NCBI RefSeq assembly: GCF_002211285.1
Contig: NZ_LOKX01000032.1
Coordinates: 186,001 to 250,000 of the forward strand
Direction of reading: 5' to 3'
Length of the DNA: 64,000 bases
DNA from: Rhizobium sp. R635
GTDB taxonomy: Bacteria > Pseudomonadota > Alphaproteobacteria > Rhizobiales > Rhizobiaceae
Shown here: positions 1-8,658 of the stretch, in pieces
Layout: every line of letters starts with the position of its first letter
How positions within the stretch are numbered: position 1 is the first letter of the stretch
Notes under the pieces: generated by a model
What the model saw: only the letters and a program-made list of their open reading frames with translations
Databases searched by the model: none
What the model was told of the DNA's origin: nothing
Made by a program: the position numbers and the translations under genes

Positions 1-157
1 CTTTGCGGAGGTTCCCCCGCGGGTCGAATATACGATCACGCAAAAGGCGCGGAGTCTCGGTCCGACGATGGAGGCGTTGACGGCATGGTGGAACGAGTAC
101 GGCAAAAGCGTACCGGTAAAACCGAGTGCACGCGGGCGTAAAGCGAGAGGCGGCTGA
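1..157 (+). CDS. HxlR-type winged-helix regulator, C-terminal fragment cut by window edge
   Basis: Reading from base 2, an open frame of 51 codons ends at a TGA at 155-157. Its first residues read PPRVEYTITQKARSLGPTM and continue with MEALTAWWNEYG. This is the typical end of HxlR-family winged-helix DNA-binding proteins: the wing strand V-E-Y-x-L/I-T-x-K-G/A followed by the last helix with a conserved W. The tail is basic (KPSARGRKARGG). The rest of the gene lies before the window, so its target is unknown. It faces the 3' end of putR with a 30-base gap. Confidence 0.8.
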   Translation, partial: FAEVPPRVEYTITQKARSLGPTMEALTAWWNEYGKSVPVKPSARGRKARGG

Positions 158-187
158 ACGGAGGCGGGTCGATAAACGACCTCACAG

Positions 188-682
188 TCACGAAAGACTG
201 GAACCGAACTTGTCCCAGCCTTCCTTGATCGTCTCCATCGCGACATTCGTCGAGGTGTTGGCAACGTGCGGCAGCGTCGAGATGCGCTCGCCCAGCACGC
301 GGCGGTAGCGGCCGATGTCGCGGGTGCGGATCTTCAGGAGATAGTCGAACCGGCCGGCGATCATGTGACACTCCTCGACTTCCCGGATCTTCTTGATGGC
401 GTCGTTGAAGCTTTTGAGCGCCGCCTCGCGGGTGTCGGAGAGCTTCACCTCGACGAAAGCGATGTGGTCGAGCTGCATTTTCGCCGGGTTGAGGACGGCC
501 TTGAAGCCTTCGATATAGCCGTCGTTGATCAGTCGCTTGAAGCGGATCTGGCAGGGCGTCTTGGAAAGCCCGACGCGCGCGGCGAGATCGGTGATCGACA
601 GTCTCCCGTCCTCGGCGAGAGCCGCGAGGATCTTTCTGTCGAACTGGTCCAATTCACTAAAGATGTCGGTTTCTGTGGCCAT
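188..682 (-). CDS. putR: Lrp/AsnC-family regulator, probable proline-responsive activator of putA
   Basis: A 164-residue protein with an N-terminal helix-turn-helix (about residues 8-60; FDRKILAALAEDGRLS, then LAARVGLSKTPCQIRFKRL) and a C-terminal RAM/AsnC ligand domain (about 68-145; GRFDYLLKIRTRDIGRYR). This is the full family length. The start at 682 gives a normal N-terminus; an upstream in-frame ATG at 811 would add 43 non-homologous residues. It is transcribed away from putA, the usual arrangement of the Lrp-type PutR that activates putA in response to proline in alphaproteobacteria. The putR name rests on family plus context. Confidence 0.9.
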   Translation of the reverse strand: MATETDIFSELDQFDRKILAALAEDGRLSITDLAARVGLSKTPCQIRFKRLINDGYIEGFKAVLNPAKMQLDHIAFVEVKLSDTREAALKSFNDAIKKIREVEECHMIAGRFDYLLKIRTRDIGRYRRVLGERISTLPHVANTSTNVAMETIKEGWDKFGSSLS

Positions 683-718
683 TTGAACTCTCGGTGATCG
701 CTTTATAAGTTCATACGG

Positions 719-740
719 CTTGAAAACCACTAAAATCAAG
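719..740. promoter_or_regulatory. candidate PutR operator in the putR-putA divergent region
   Basis: An AT-rich stretch in an otherwise GC-rich region carries the inverted repeat CTTGA (719-723) and TCAAG (736-740) with 12 bases between. It lies 37-58 bases upstream of the putR start, between putR and the putA side. Lrp-type regulators favour such AT-rich imperfect palindromes. Assignment to PutR is by position only. Confidence 0.3.
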
Positions 741-853
741 TGAGATCGCGATTTGCGGCTATGGTAGATTGTGCGTCGGCAGTGGGAGGAAGGCGTGAGC
801 GCCTGGCGCATTGCCGGGATCGGCAGCGGCGCCGCACCAGGAGGGGATCACGG

Positions 854-1060
854 ATGCACGAGAAACAAGCGGATGACGAGCGGAAGCCCGACTTGCTCGC
901 TCACTACAGGCCGGTGGCGATAAGAGCGGTTGCGGCAGCATTCACCCTCAAGCGCGACAAGCCGGATGCGCGCCCGCTTTGCGAGACGGAATATTCCGGC
1001 CCCGCTTTTCTGGATGATGCGCTCTGGGATGACGAGCCCGGTGTTCCATTTATCCGTTAG
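854..1060 (+). CDS. small conserved-looking hypothetical protein upstream of putA
   Basis: A 68-residue frame beginning MHEKQADDERKPDLLAHYRP and containing VAIRAVAAAFTLKRDKP. A strong Shine-Dalgarno sequence (AGGAGGGG, about 842) sits 6-8 bases before the ATG, and the gene ends 28 bases before putA, so it could be co-transcribed with it. There is no signal peptide or membrane segment, and the C-terminal half is acidic (FLDDALWDDEPG). Rhizobial genomes carry short proteins with a similar LLAHYRPVAIRAVAAA segment, which is recalled rather than checked. No function can be assigned. An upstream start at 740 is open but lacks a ribosome-binding site. Confidence 0.6.
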   Translation: MHEKQADDERKPDLLAHYRPVAIRAVAAAFTLKRDKPDARPLCETEYSGPAFLDDALWDDEPGVPFIR

Positions 1061-1088
1061 ACGAAACATTCTTTGATCAGGGACTCCC

Positions 1089-4000
1089 ATGTTGAACGCA
1101 GCGATCGACCCCGCATCCTCCAATGATCCCGCCGGCAGCGCGCCGTTCGCCGCTTTTGCGCCGCCGATCCGGCCGCAATCCGAGCTCCGCCAGGCGATCA
1201 CATCAGCCTATCGCCGTCCGGAAACCGAATGCCTGCCGCCGCTCGTTGCGGCCGCGCGCGTTTCCGAGGCCAAGCGTTATGACATCCGCAGCACGGCCCG
1301 CACACTGATCGAGGCGCTGCGCGCCAAGCACAAGGGCACCGGCGTCGAAGGGCTGGTGCAGGAATATTCGCTTTCCAGCCAGGAAGGTGTCGCGCTCATG
1401 TGCCTTGCCGAAGCGCTGCTGCGCATTCCCGACACGGACACCCGCGACGCGCTGATCCGCGACAAGATCGCCGAGGGCAACTGGACCTCGCATATCGGCG
1501 GCGGCAAATCCATGTTCGTCAACGCGGCCACCTGGGGTCTCGTCGTCACCGGCAAGCTGACTTCGACGGTCAACGACCGCAGCCTGTCGGCGGCGCTGAC
1601 GCGGCTGATCGCGCGTGCCGGCGAGCCGGTGATCCGCCGCGGCGTCGATATGGCGATGCGCATGATGGGCGAGCAGTTCGTCACCGGCGAAACGATCGAG
1701 GAAGCGCTGAAGCGCGCCCGGCCGCTCGAAGCGCGCGGCTTCCGCTATTCCTACGACATGCTGGGCGAGGCCGCGACGACCGCCGCCGACGCCGAGCGTT
1801 ATTTCAAGGATTACGAGAAGGCGATCCACGCCATCGGCAAGGCGGCGGATGGCCGGGGTATCTATGACGGTCCCGGTATCTCGATCAAGTTGTCGGCCCT
1901 TCACCCCCGTTATGTCAGAGCGCAGGCCGGCCGAGTGATGGGCGAGCTGCTGCCGAAGGTCAAGGCGCTCGCGGTTATCGCCAAGGGTTACGATATCGGC
2001 CTCAATATCGATGCCGAGGAGGCCGACCGGCTGGAGCTTTCGCTCGATCTCCTCGAAGAACTCTGCTTTGCCCCGGAGCTCGGCGGATGGAACGGGCTCG
2101 GCTTCGTCGTGCAGGCCTACGGCAAGCGCTGCCCCTTCGTGCTCGATTACATCATCGATCTCGCCCGCCGCTCCGGGCGCCGGATGATGGTCCGTCTCGT
2201 CAAGGGCGCTTATTGGGATGCGGAGATCAAGCGCGCTCAGTTGGACGGTCTCGACGACTATCCGGTCTATACCCGCAAGATCTACACCGACGTCGCCTAT
2301 ATCGCCTGCGCACGCAAGCTGCTGGCCGCCGCCGATGCCGTCTTTCCGCAGTTCGCCACCCACAATGCGCAAACGCTGGCTGCGATTTATCATCTGGCAG
2401 GGCCTGATTTCGCGGTCGGCAAATACGAATTCCAGTGCCTGCACGGGATGGGCGAACCGCTCTATGACGAGGTCGTCGGCAAGGAAAAGCTCGACCGGCC
2501 CTGCCGCATCTATGCGCCCGTCGGAACGCATGAGACGCTGCTCGCCTATCTCGTCCGCCGCCTGCTCGAAAACGGCGCCAACTCCTCCTTCGTGCACCGC
2601 ATCTCCGATCCGAACGTCTCGGTCGAGGCGCTGATCGCCGATCCGGCCGAGACCGTCGCGGCCATGCCCGTCGTCGGCGCCCCGCATGTGCAGATCGCGG
2701 CACCCAAGGCCCTTTACGGCAGCGCGCGCGCCAATTCGAGCGGCCTTGATCTCTCGAGCGAAACCACGCTTTCGGACCTGGCGGAGACGCTCGCCTCCAC
2801 GGCTGTCACGCCCTGGCATGCGCTTCCGATTCTCGCCGATGGCTCCACGGATGGCGTGACACGCGATGTCCCCAATCCCGCCGATCACGGCGACGTCGTC
2901 GGCACGGTGACAGAGCTGAAAGTCGAGGAGGCCGCCCGTGTGGTTGCGATGGCGGCCGAGTATGCGCCGCAATGGGCGGCGGTGCCGCCGGCGGAGCGCG
3001 CCGCCTGCCTCTATCGGGCGGCCGATATCATGCAGGCCCGCATCAAGGTGCTGATGGGCATCATCATGCGCGAGGCCGGCAAATCGGCCGCCAACGCGGT
3101 CGGCGAAGTGCGCGAGGCGGTCGACTTCCTGCGCTATTATGCCGATCAGGCCCGCAAGACCCTCGGTCCGTCGCATCTGCCGCTCGGCCCGATCGTCTGC
3201 ATCAGCCCGTGGAATTTCCCGCTGGCGATTTTCACCGGCCAGGTTGCCGCAGCCCTCGTCGCTGGCAATCCCGTGCTGGCGAAGCCGGCCGGCGTGACGC
3301 CGATCATCGCCTCGGAGAGCGTGAAGATCCTCCACGAAGCAGGTGTGCCGGTCGGCGCGCTGCAATTCGTGCCCGGCAGCGGCCGCCTCGGCGCGGGCAT
3401 GGTCGGCGCTCAGGAAACGGCCGGCGTCATGTTCACCGGCTCGACCGAGGTCGCGCGCATGATCCAAGCGCAGCTTGCCGAACGCCTGTCGGCAACCGGC
3501 AAGCCGATCCCGCTGATTGCCGAAACCGGCGGCCAGAACGGCATGATCGTCGATTCCTCCGCCCTGGCCGAACAGGTCGTGGCCGACGTCGTGACATCGG
3601 CCTTCGACAGCGCCGGCCAGCGCTGCTCGGCGCTGCGCGTCCTCTGCCTGCAGGACGACGTGGCCGACAGGACGCTCGCCATGCTGAAGGGCGCCTTCCG
3701 TGAATTGACGATCGGCCGCACCGATCGCTTGAGCATCGATGTCGGGCCCGTCATCAACGACGGCGCCAAGACGGAGATCGACCAGCATATCGAAGCGATG
3801 CGCGCCGCCGGCCGCAAGGTGGAGCAGTTGCCACTGCCGCAAAGCGCTGCGGCGGGCACCTTCGTTCCGCCGACGATCATCGAGATCAAGTCGCTGTCGG
3901 ACCTGACGAGGGAGATCTTCGGTCCGGTCCTGCATGTCGTCCGCTTCAAGAGAAACGGTCTCGATCGCCTGATCGACGACATCAACGCATCGGGCTACGG

Positions 4001-4796
4001 CCTCACATTCGGGCTCCACACCCGGCTCGACGAAACGATCGCGCATGTGACGAGCCGCATCAAGGCCGGTAATCTCTACGTCAACCGCAACATCATCGGC
4101 GCGGTCGTCGGCGTGCAGCCTTTCGGCGGCCGCGGCCTGTCGGGAACCGGCCCGAAAGCCGGCGGTCCGCTCTATATCGGCCGGCTGGTGCAGCGCGCGC
4201 CCGTGCCGCCGCAGCAGGATTCCGTGCATACCGATCTCGCTCTTCGCGATTATATCGTCTGGCTCGACAAGAAGGGCCTGACGGCGGAAGGGGAAGCGGC
4301 GCGCGGTTATGCGAGCCGTTCGGCGCTCGGGCTCGAACGCGAACTCGCCGGTCCCGTCGGCGAGCGCAATCTCTACGCGCTCCATCCGCGCGGTCGAATT
4401 CTTCTCGTGCCGCAGACCGAAGGCGGGCTGCATCGCCAGATCGCCGCCGCTCTTTCCACGGGCAACCATATCGCCGTCGACGCGGGCTCCATATCGAAGT
4501 CGGTCCTGGCGGATCTGCCGGCGGCTCTCGCCGGCCGGATTTCCTGGGCGTCGGATTGGGAAAAGGATGGGCCTTTCTCCGGTGCGCTCGTCGAAGGCGA
4601 TCGCGACAGGGTTCTTGTCGTCAACCGGAAGATCGCCGCGCTGCCCGGTCCGCTTCTCCTAGTCCAGGCCGCGACCAGCGAGGAACTGGCGAGCGATCCC
4701 GAAGCCTATTGTCTCAACTGGCTGCTGGAGGAAGTGTCGACCTCGATCAACACGGCCGCTGCCGGCGGCAATGCGAGCCTGATGGCGATCGGCTGA
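1089..4796 (+). CDS. putA: bifunctional proline dehydrogenase / delta-1-pyrroline-5-carboxylate dehydrogenase
   Basis: PutA oxidises proline to P5C with FAD and then to glutamate with NAD+ at the cytoplasmic membrane face. The 1235-residue protein has a PRODH barrel at about 190-490 (motifs ISIKLSALHPRY, VRLVKGAYWDAEIKRAQ, FATHNAQT), an aldehyde-dehydrogenase domain at about 560-1015 with general base Glu812 (IAETGGQN) and nucleophile Cys846 (SAGQRCSALR), and a C-terminal domain of about 220 residues as in long PutA forms. The N-terminus has no ribbon-helix-helix domain, so this PutA should not repress itself. That fits control by the divergent Lrp-type gene. The ATG at 1089 follows a weak CAGGGA ribosome-binding site. 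Confidence 0.97.
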   Translation: MLNAAIDPASSNDPAGSAPFAAFAPPIRPQSELRQAITSAYRRPETECLPPLVAAARVSEAKRYDIRSTARTLIEALRAKHKGTGVEGLVQEYSLSSQEGVALMCLAEALLRIPDTDTRDALIRDKIAEGNWTSHIGGGKSMFVNAATWGLVVTGKLTSTVNDRSLSAALTRLIARAGEPVIRRGVDMAMRMMGEQFVTGETIEEALKRARPLEARGFRYSYDMLGEAATTAADAERYFKDYEKAIHAIGKAADGRGIYDGPGISIKLSALHPRYVRAQAGRVMGELLPKVKALAVIAKGYDIGLNIDAEEADRLELSLDLLEELCFAPELGGWNGLGFVVQAYGKRCPFVLDYIIDLARRSGRRMMVRLVKGAYWDAEIKRAQLDGLDDYPVYTRKIYTDVAYIACARKLLAAADAVFPQFATHNAQTLAAIYHLAGPDFAVGKYEFQCLHGMGEPLYDEVVGKEKLDRPCRIYAPVGTHETLLAYLVRRLLENGANSSFVHRISDPNVSVEALIADPAETVAAMPVVGAPHVQIAAPKALYGSARANSSGLDLSSETTLSDLAETLASTAVTPWHALPILADGSTDGVTRDVPNPADHGDVVGTVTELKVEEAARVVAMAAEYAPQWAAVPPAERAACLYRAADIMQARIKVLMGIIMREAGKSAANAVGEVREAVDFLRYYADQARKTLGPSHLPLGPIVCISPWNFPLAIFTGQVAAALVAGNPVLAKPAGVTPIIASESVKILHEAGVPVGALQFVPGSGRLGAGMVGAQETAGVMFTGSTEVARMIQAQLAERLSATGKPIPLIAETGGQNGMIVDSSALAEQVVADVVTSAFDSAGQRCSALRVLCLQDDVADRTLAMLKGAFRELTIGRTDRLSIDVGPVINDGAKTEIDQHIEAMRAAGRKVEQLPLPQSAAAGTFVPPTIIEIKSLSDLTREIFGPVLHVVRFKRNGLDRLIDDINASGYGLTFGLHTRLDETIAHVTSRIKAGNLYVNRNIIGAVVGVQPFGGRGLSGTGPKAGGPLYIGRLVQRAPVPPQQDSVHTDLALRDYIVWLDKKGLTAEGEAARGYASRSALGLERELAGPVGERNLYALHPRGRILLVPQTEGGLHRQIAAALSTGNHIAVDAGSISKSVLADLPAALAGRISWASDWEKDGPFSGALVEGDRDRVLVVNRKIAALPGPLLLVQAATSEELASDPEAYCLNWLLEEVSTSINTAAAGGNASLMAIG

Positions 4797-4807
4797 ATGA
4801 ATCAGGA

Positions 4808-4830
4808 CGAGGGCGCGAAATACGCCCTCG
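4808..4830 (+). terminator. hairpin after putA
   Basis: CGAGGGCG (4808-4815) pairs with CGCCCTCG (4823-4830) across a 7-base loop, 12 bases after the putA stop. There is no T-run after the stem, so it may be a weak terminator or an mRNA 3'-end stabiliser. Confidence 0.5.
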
Positions 4831-4862
4831 ATGCCCCTGACCCAGGCTGTCAACCTCTCCAT

Positions 4863-4941
4863 CGTCATGCTCGGGCTTGTCCCGAGCATCTGCCTCCGGT
4901 CGATAGGGCAGCAGATCCTCGGCACAAGGCCGAGGATGACG
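4863..4941. repeat. RIME-like double-palindrome intergenic element, copy 1
   Basis: A 79-base element made of two adjacent hairpins: CGTCATGCTCGGG/CCCGAGCAT and GATCCTCGG/CCGAGGAT, joined by CTGC and GCAG ends and a short linker. Its reverse complement matches the element at 33830-33908 at all but three positions. Weaker similarity extends about 15 bases on each side. It lies between putA and the chemoreceptor gene. The architecture matches the Rhizobium intergenic mosaic elements (RIME), and family membership is from memory. Together with the hairpin at 4808 it accounts for most of the 312-base gap; the remainder is the chemoreceptor promoter region, where no clear promoter could be called. 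Confidence 0.85.
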
Positions 4942-5108
4942 TCGAGTAGACGGCGGGGTTTATCAGCGAATCTCGGGATGCGGAAAATGGGGCCTTGGGT
5001 ACGCATTTGGCGGCTCCGAGGAAACTCGACACCATTGACCATTTTTTTAGCAGTTGCGGCTACGGTGGCACGATCAGGCGGGACCATTCCTGGGACGGGG
5101 ACTATTTT

Positions 5109-7637
5109 ATGGCGTTGATTGATCGACTGTTGCAGCGCATGCGGATCGTGACGAAGGTTCTCTTCTTCGTGGTGCCTCTGATCGTCCTCATCGCCGGTAT
5201 CGGCCTTTTCGGTTATTTCACCGCTGGAACGCTCAAGGGCCAGATGACCCTGACGCGGCAGACGATCGATACGCTTTCCAGTTTCCAGCAACTCAGATCC
5301 TCGCTGACCGCCTTTACCGATCTTCCGACGGCGGCCACGCGCGACCGGCTGATCGCCGGCATCTCCGATCAGGAGAAGGGTGCTGCGACGCTCGACGCCA
5401 TGCTGGTCGACCCCTCGCAGAAGCAGAAGATCTCGGCGGTGCGCGAACTCGGCGGCAAGATGCAGGGCGGCGTCGACGCGCTTTGGGCCGTGGCCCAGGA
5501 GCGCACGAATACCGAACAGGCGATCGATCAGGCTGTGGCGCAGCTTTTCAAGGAAAGCCAGACCGCCCGTAAGCAGCTCGACGTTCTCCAGGATCAGGCG
5601 AACGGAAAAGAGGCCTTCGTCCGGGCGCTGCTCCTCGATGCCTCTGTCTACAAGAATCTCGCGCAGCGCATTGCAAAATTGCGCAAGGCGGCCGCGCAGG
5701 CAACTGCCCCCGCGGATATCGCCGGCGCTCTCGGCAATCTCCTGCCGCCGCTCGTCAAGGAGGTCGGCGGGAGCGCCGCAGTCGCCTCCGACAAGGCCCA
5801 AAGCCAGATTGCAGCGCTGAAGCCGGTATTGGACAAGCTCGCCGCGATGGCCAAGGACAGCGCCAATCTTACGCTCGATGGCTATGCTGCCGTCGACCAG
5901 GATCTGCAGGGCTTCGAGGAGAAGTTCGGAAAGCTCGCCTCCGGGAATGCCGATACCGCTATCGAGCGTTTTGTCGGCATGGATGCGAATATCGCCACGC
6001 TTCGCTCGATGGTGGCGATCGTCAATACCGCTTTCAAATCGATCGACGATCTGCGCCTGCACCTGAGTGAATTGAACAGGCGGGTCGATGCAGAGGCACG
6101 CGATGCCGTTCTCGCCGATCTCAAGGCGCTGCGCGAAAGCGCTGCCGAGCTCGTCCCCTTGAGCGGGAAAAACGCCGCCTTGCAGGAGCTTGCGAAGAAG
6201 ATCGAGCCGTCCCTCGCCTCGATCGAAAAGGACAGCTCGCTCCTGATATCGATCGCCGACCGGTGGCAGAAGAACAGGGAAGCGGCGACCGAGCTCGTCG
6301 CTGCGGCAAGCAGCACACTCGAGCAATTCGTCAGCACCGCGCAGGAAAGCGGCAAGGAGATCAGCCAGCGTTCGGCCACGATGTCGCTCGCGGCGATGAT
6401 TGCGGGCACGGTGCTTGCGATCATCGGCGGCCTCATGCTGATCGAAACGCTGCGCGGCCCGCTGAAGCGCATCACCCAGACCATGATGAGGCTTGCCAAC
6501 GGCGATCTCAACGTCCCGATCGGCGACGGCAAGCGCGCCGACGAGATCGGCGACATGATCCGCTCCGTCACCGTCTTCCGCGACCAGGCGCTGGAGAAGA
6601 CCAGGCTGGAAGAGGTCGCGGAAGCCAACAGGGCGCGCGACGAACTGGAACAGGCCCGCCGCGCGGCCGAGCAGGCGCGGATCGAGGCGGAACAGAGCGA
6701 AGCTCTGAACGCGCTCTCCGATATGCTCGGCAAGCTCGCCAACGGCAATCTCGCCGCCGAAATGAGCGAGGATCTCGCCGCGGATTATGTCGCCATGGCC
6801 CGCACCTACAATCACGCCATCGATGCGCTGCGCCTTACGCTCGCCGAGGTTCGCAACACGACCTATGAGATCGCCGAGGGCAGCACCAATCTTTCGGGCG
6901 CCGCCGACGATCTGGCCCGCCGCACGGAACAGCAGGCCGCAGCCCTCGAAGACAGTTCGCGAGTGCTTGGGGAACTGACCGCCAGCGTGCGGGAGACGGC
7001 TGAAAATGCGAGCCAGACGTCGCGCTCCGTCGCCGAGGCCCACCGCCAGGCGGAACACTCCGCAGCCGTCGTCGCCAAGGCCATCGACGCGATGGGCGCC
7101 ATCAACCGGTCGTCCGAGAAGGTCACCAGCATCATCGGCGTGATCGACGAGATCGCCTTCCAGACCAATCTTCTGGCGCTCAACGCGGGTGTCGAAGCCG
7201 CACGCGCGGGAGAGGCCGGCAGAGGTTTTGCCGTGGTGGCGCAGGAGGTTCGCGAGCTTGCGCAGCGCTGCGCCACGGCCGCCCGCGAGATCAAGCAGCT
7301 CATCTCCAACAGCGCGACCCAGGTCGGCGCGGGCGTCCAGCTCGTCGAGGAAACCGGCAAGGCGCTTTCGGAAATCATGCAGCACTTCACCTCGATCAAC
7401 GGGCTGGTGCAGGTCATCTCCTCTGCCACGACCACGCAATACAAGGGCATCGACGAGGTGAACAACGCCGTGCGCGATGTCGAGCACATCACCCAGCACA
7501 ATGCCGCCATGGTGGAGGAAAACACCGCCGAGATTCACCGGCTCCGGCATCAGGTGGAGGTGCTGAACGAAAGAATTTCCCACTTCCAGACCGCGGTCGC
7601 CGAGGGCCGCAGGCCGTCGATCGCGCTCGCCTCCTGA
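5109..7637 (+). CDS. methyl-accepting chemotaxis protein with an unusually large periplasmic domain
   Basis: An 842-residue chemoreceptor. TM1 lies at about 15-37 (KVLFFVVPLIVLIAGIGLF) and TM2 at about 424-446 (AAMIAGTVLAIIGGLMLI). A HAMP domain follows (GPLKRITQTMMRLANGDLNV), then a second HAMP-like helix (LSDMLGKLANGNLAAEM). The cytoplasmic signalling hairpin has the conserved tip IDEIAFQTNLLALNAGVEAA. About 385 mostly helical residues separate the two membrane spans, roughly twice the usual size for a four-helix-bundle sensor. The protein ends in ALAS and lacks the CheR-binding pentapeptide. The ATG at 5109 follows ACGGGGA; an upstream ATG at 4995 would add 38 residues unlike a chemoreceptor start. 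Ligand unknown. Confidence 0.93.
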   Translation: MALIDRLLQRMRIVTKVLFFVVPLIVLIAGIGLFGYFTAGTLKGQMTLTRQTIDTLSSFQQLRSSLTAFTDLPTAATRDRLIAGISDQEKGAATLDAMLVDPSQKQKISAVRELGGKMQGGVDALWAVAQERTNTEQAIDQAVAQLFKESQTARKQLDVLQDQANGKEAFVRALLLDASVYKNLAQRIAKLRKAAAQATAPADIAGALGNLLPPLVKEVGGSAAVASDKAQSQIAALKPVLDKLAAMAKDSANLTLDGYAAVDQDLQGFEEKFGKLASGNADTAIERFVGMDANIATLRSMVAIVNTAFKSIDDLRLHLSELNRRVDAEARDAVLADLKALRESAAELVPLSGKNAALQELAKKIEPSLASIEKDSSLLISIADRWQKNREAATELVAAASSTLEQFVSTAQESGKEISQRSATMSLAAMIAGTVLAIIGGLMLIETLRGPLKRITQTMMRLANGDLNVPIGDGKRADEIGDMIRSVTVFRDQALEKTRLEEVAEANRARDELEQARRAAEQARIEAEQSEALNALSDMLGKLANGNLAAEMSEDLAADYVAMARTYNHAIDALRLTLAEVRNTTYEIAEGSTNLSGAADDLARRTEQQAAALEDSSRVLGELTASVRETAENASQTSRSVAEAHRQAEHSAAVVAKAIDAMGAINRSSEKVTSIIGVIDEIAFQTNLLALNAGVEAARAGEAGRGFAVVAQEVRELAQRCATAAREIKQLISNSATQVGAGVQLVEETGKALSEIMQHFTSINGLVQVISSATTTQYKGIDEVNNAVRDVEHITQHNAAMVEENTAEIHRLRHQVEVLNERISHFQTAVAEGRRPSIALAS

Positions 7638-7665
7638 CGGCGCAGGCGCTTCCCGGCGACTTGCA

Positions 7666-7866
7666 TCAAGCCCCGGGACAGAGGGGGATGTCGGCTGACG
7701 CCTGCCGGCGTTCGCATTCGGTGCGGAACGAGCGATATTGCCAGAAACCGTCTGGGCTTTCCCGCCGGTAGACGGTTTCGAGCCAGAACACTGTGTCGTC
7801 GATCGGCAGGACCGGATGCCATGCATACCATTCCGACCAGATCTTTCTTGCGGGATCGCTCTCCAT
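7666..7866 (-). CDS. small hypothetical protein rich in aromatic residues
   Basis: A 66-residue frame convergent with the preceding chemoreceptor gene. The core contains IWSEWYAWHPV and VFWLETVYRRES, then FWQYRSF. The density of W, Y and F and the pattern aliphatic-W-L-E-x-V-x-R-R resemble short rhizobial and phage-associated hypothetical proteins. There is no signal peptide, membrane helix or recognised catalytic motif. The start is supported only by its position; the Shine-Dalgarno is weak. Function unknown. Confidence 0.6.
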   Translation of the reverse strand: MESDPARKIWSEWYAWHPVLPIDDTVFWLETVYRRESPDGFWQYRSFRTECERRQASADIPLCPGA

Positions 7867-8091
7867 GATCGTCGCTCATCGAATGAGTTTCTGTGTCGCC
7901 GATCTCTGACCGGGCTTCTCCATATTCTATATTAGAGAATTATGATTCAAGATCATTCTTGATTTGAAATCATTTTCACGTGTCGCTTGAAATATTCTCC
8001 GGCTGCCACCGGAACGTTTCCGGTTGCGCAAGCGCATCGACGCGATGGAATGGAAGCCGTGAAGGCTTGGGCGGAATGGCTTTATCCGCAC

Positions 8092-8403
8092 TCAGGCGAT
8101 CGAGCGCAGCCCGAGATAGGCGGCCAGGCTGACGGCGGAGAGCGCGATCGTCAGCTTGGGCCTTGCGTCGTCGAACATGGCGGCCAGCAGGAGGCCGAGC
8201 ATCAGGATGACGGATTTTGCCCAGAGGTCCTGGTCGGAAACGGTGAAAGCGATTGCCGCCAGAAAGACGGTGCTTGCGACGATCGTGACCGGAGCGGACT
8301 TCTCGGCGATATCGCCGGCCGAAAAATAGGGCAGAAGAAAACGCCGCATGCTCAAGCCGGAAGCAACGCTTAGGAGAAGACAGGTCAGGACAAGGTGCAA
8401 CAT
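8092..8403 (-). CDS. small membrane protein of unknown function
   Basis: A 103-residue frame starting MLHLVLTCLLLSVASG. Hydrophobic stretches at about 1-16, 38-56, 64-79 and 85-100 predict three or four membrane helices. Longer in-frame starts up to 8544 exist, but the added region is not hydrophobic and reads through basic, low-quality sequence. It lies upstream of, and divergent from, the LysR gene at 8659. No family was recognised. Confidence 0.5.
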   Translation of the reverse strand: MLHLVLTCLLLSVASGLSMRRFLLPYFSAGDIAEKSAPVTIVASTVFLAAIAFTVSDQDLWAKSVILMLGLLLAAMFDDARPKLTIALSAVSLAAYLGLRSIA

Positions 8404-8658
8404 GGGTCTTCGTCGGTCGATCTGCAGATGGAATTGCAGATGCAAACCTCGTGCCAGCCCGAAACCCCCGTGCCATCGGTCCGACAGCGGCATATTCGGG
8501 CCTGTCTGGCTATTTCCTCGGCGTCGCGTTTCTTTTTTCGGCAACCGTTTCCGCTTTCGCTCGGATAGGAAAATTATATCGCAATACGACTTGAGTCGGG
8601 GCGATGGTTTTTATATAGAGAATTATCCGTCTCCATAATTTCGAAAACGAGATTTTCA

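Noticed and set aside
36..371. Minus-strand frame of 111 codons across the left edge
   Set aside because: It overlaps the HxlR fragment and the putR 3' end, and its sequence is low-complexity arginine/proline-rich.
1203..4469. Open frame of about 1088 codons on the minus strand opposite putA
   Set aside because: Shadow caused by strong third-position GC bias. It shows no domain, no ribosome-binding site, and opposes an undoubted gene.
4659..7826. Open frame of about 1055 codons on the minus strand opposite putA end and the first chemoreceptor
   Set aside because: It spans two real genes and the repeat element and has histidine/arginine/glycine-rich composition typical of antisense GC-rich DNA.
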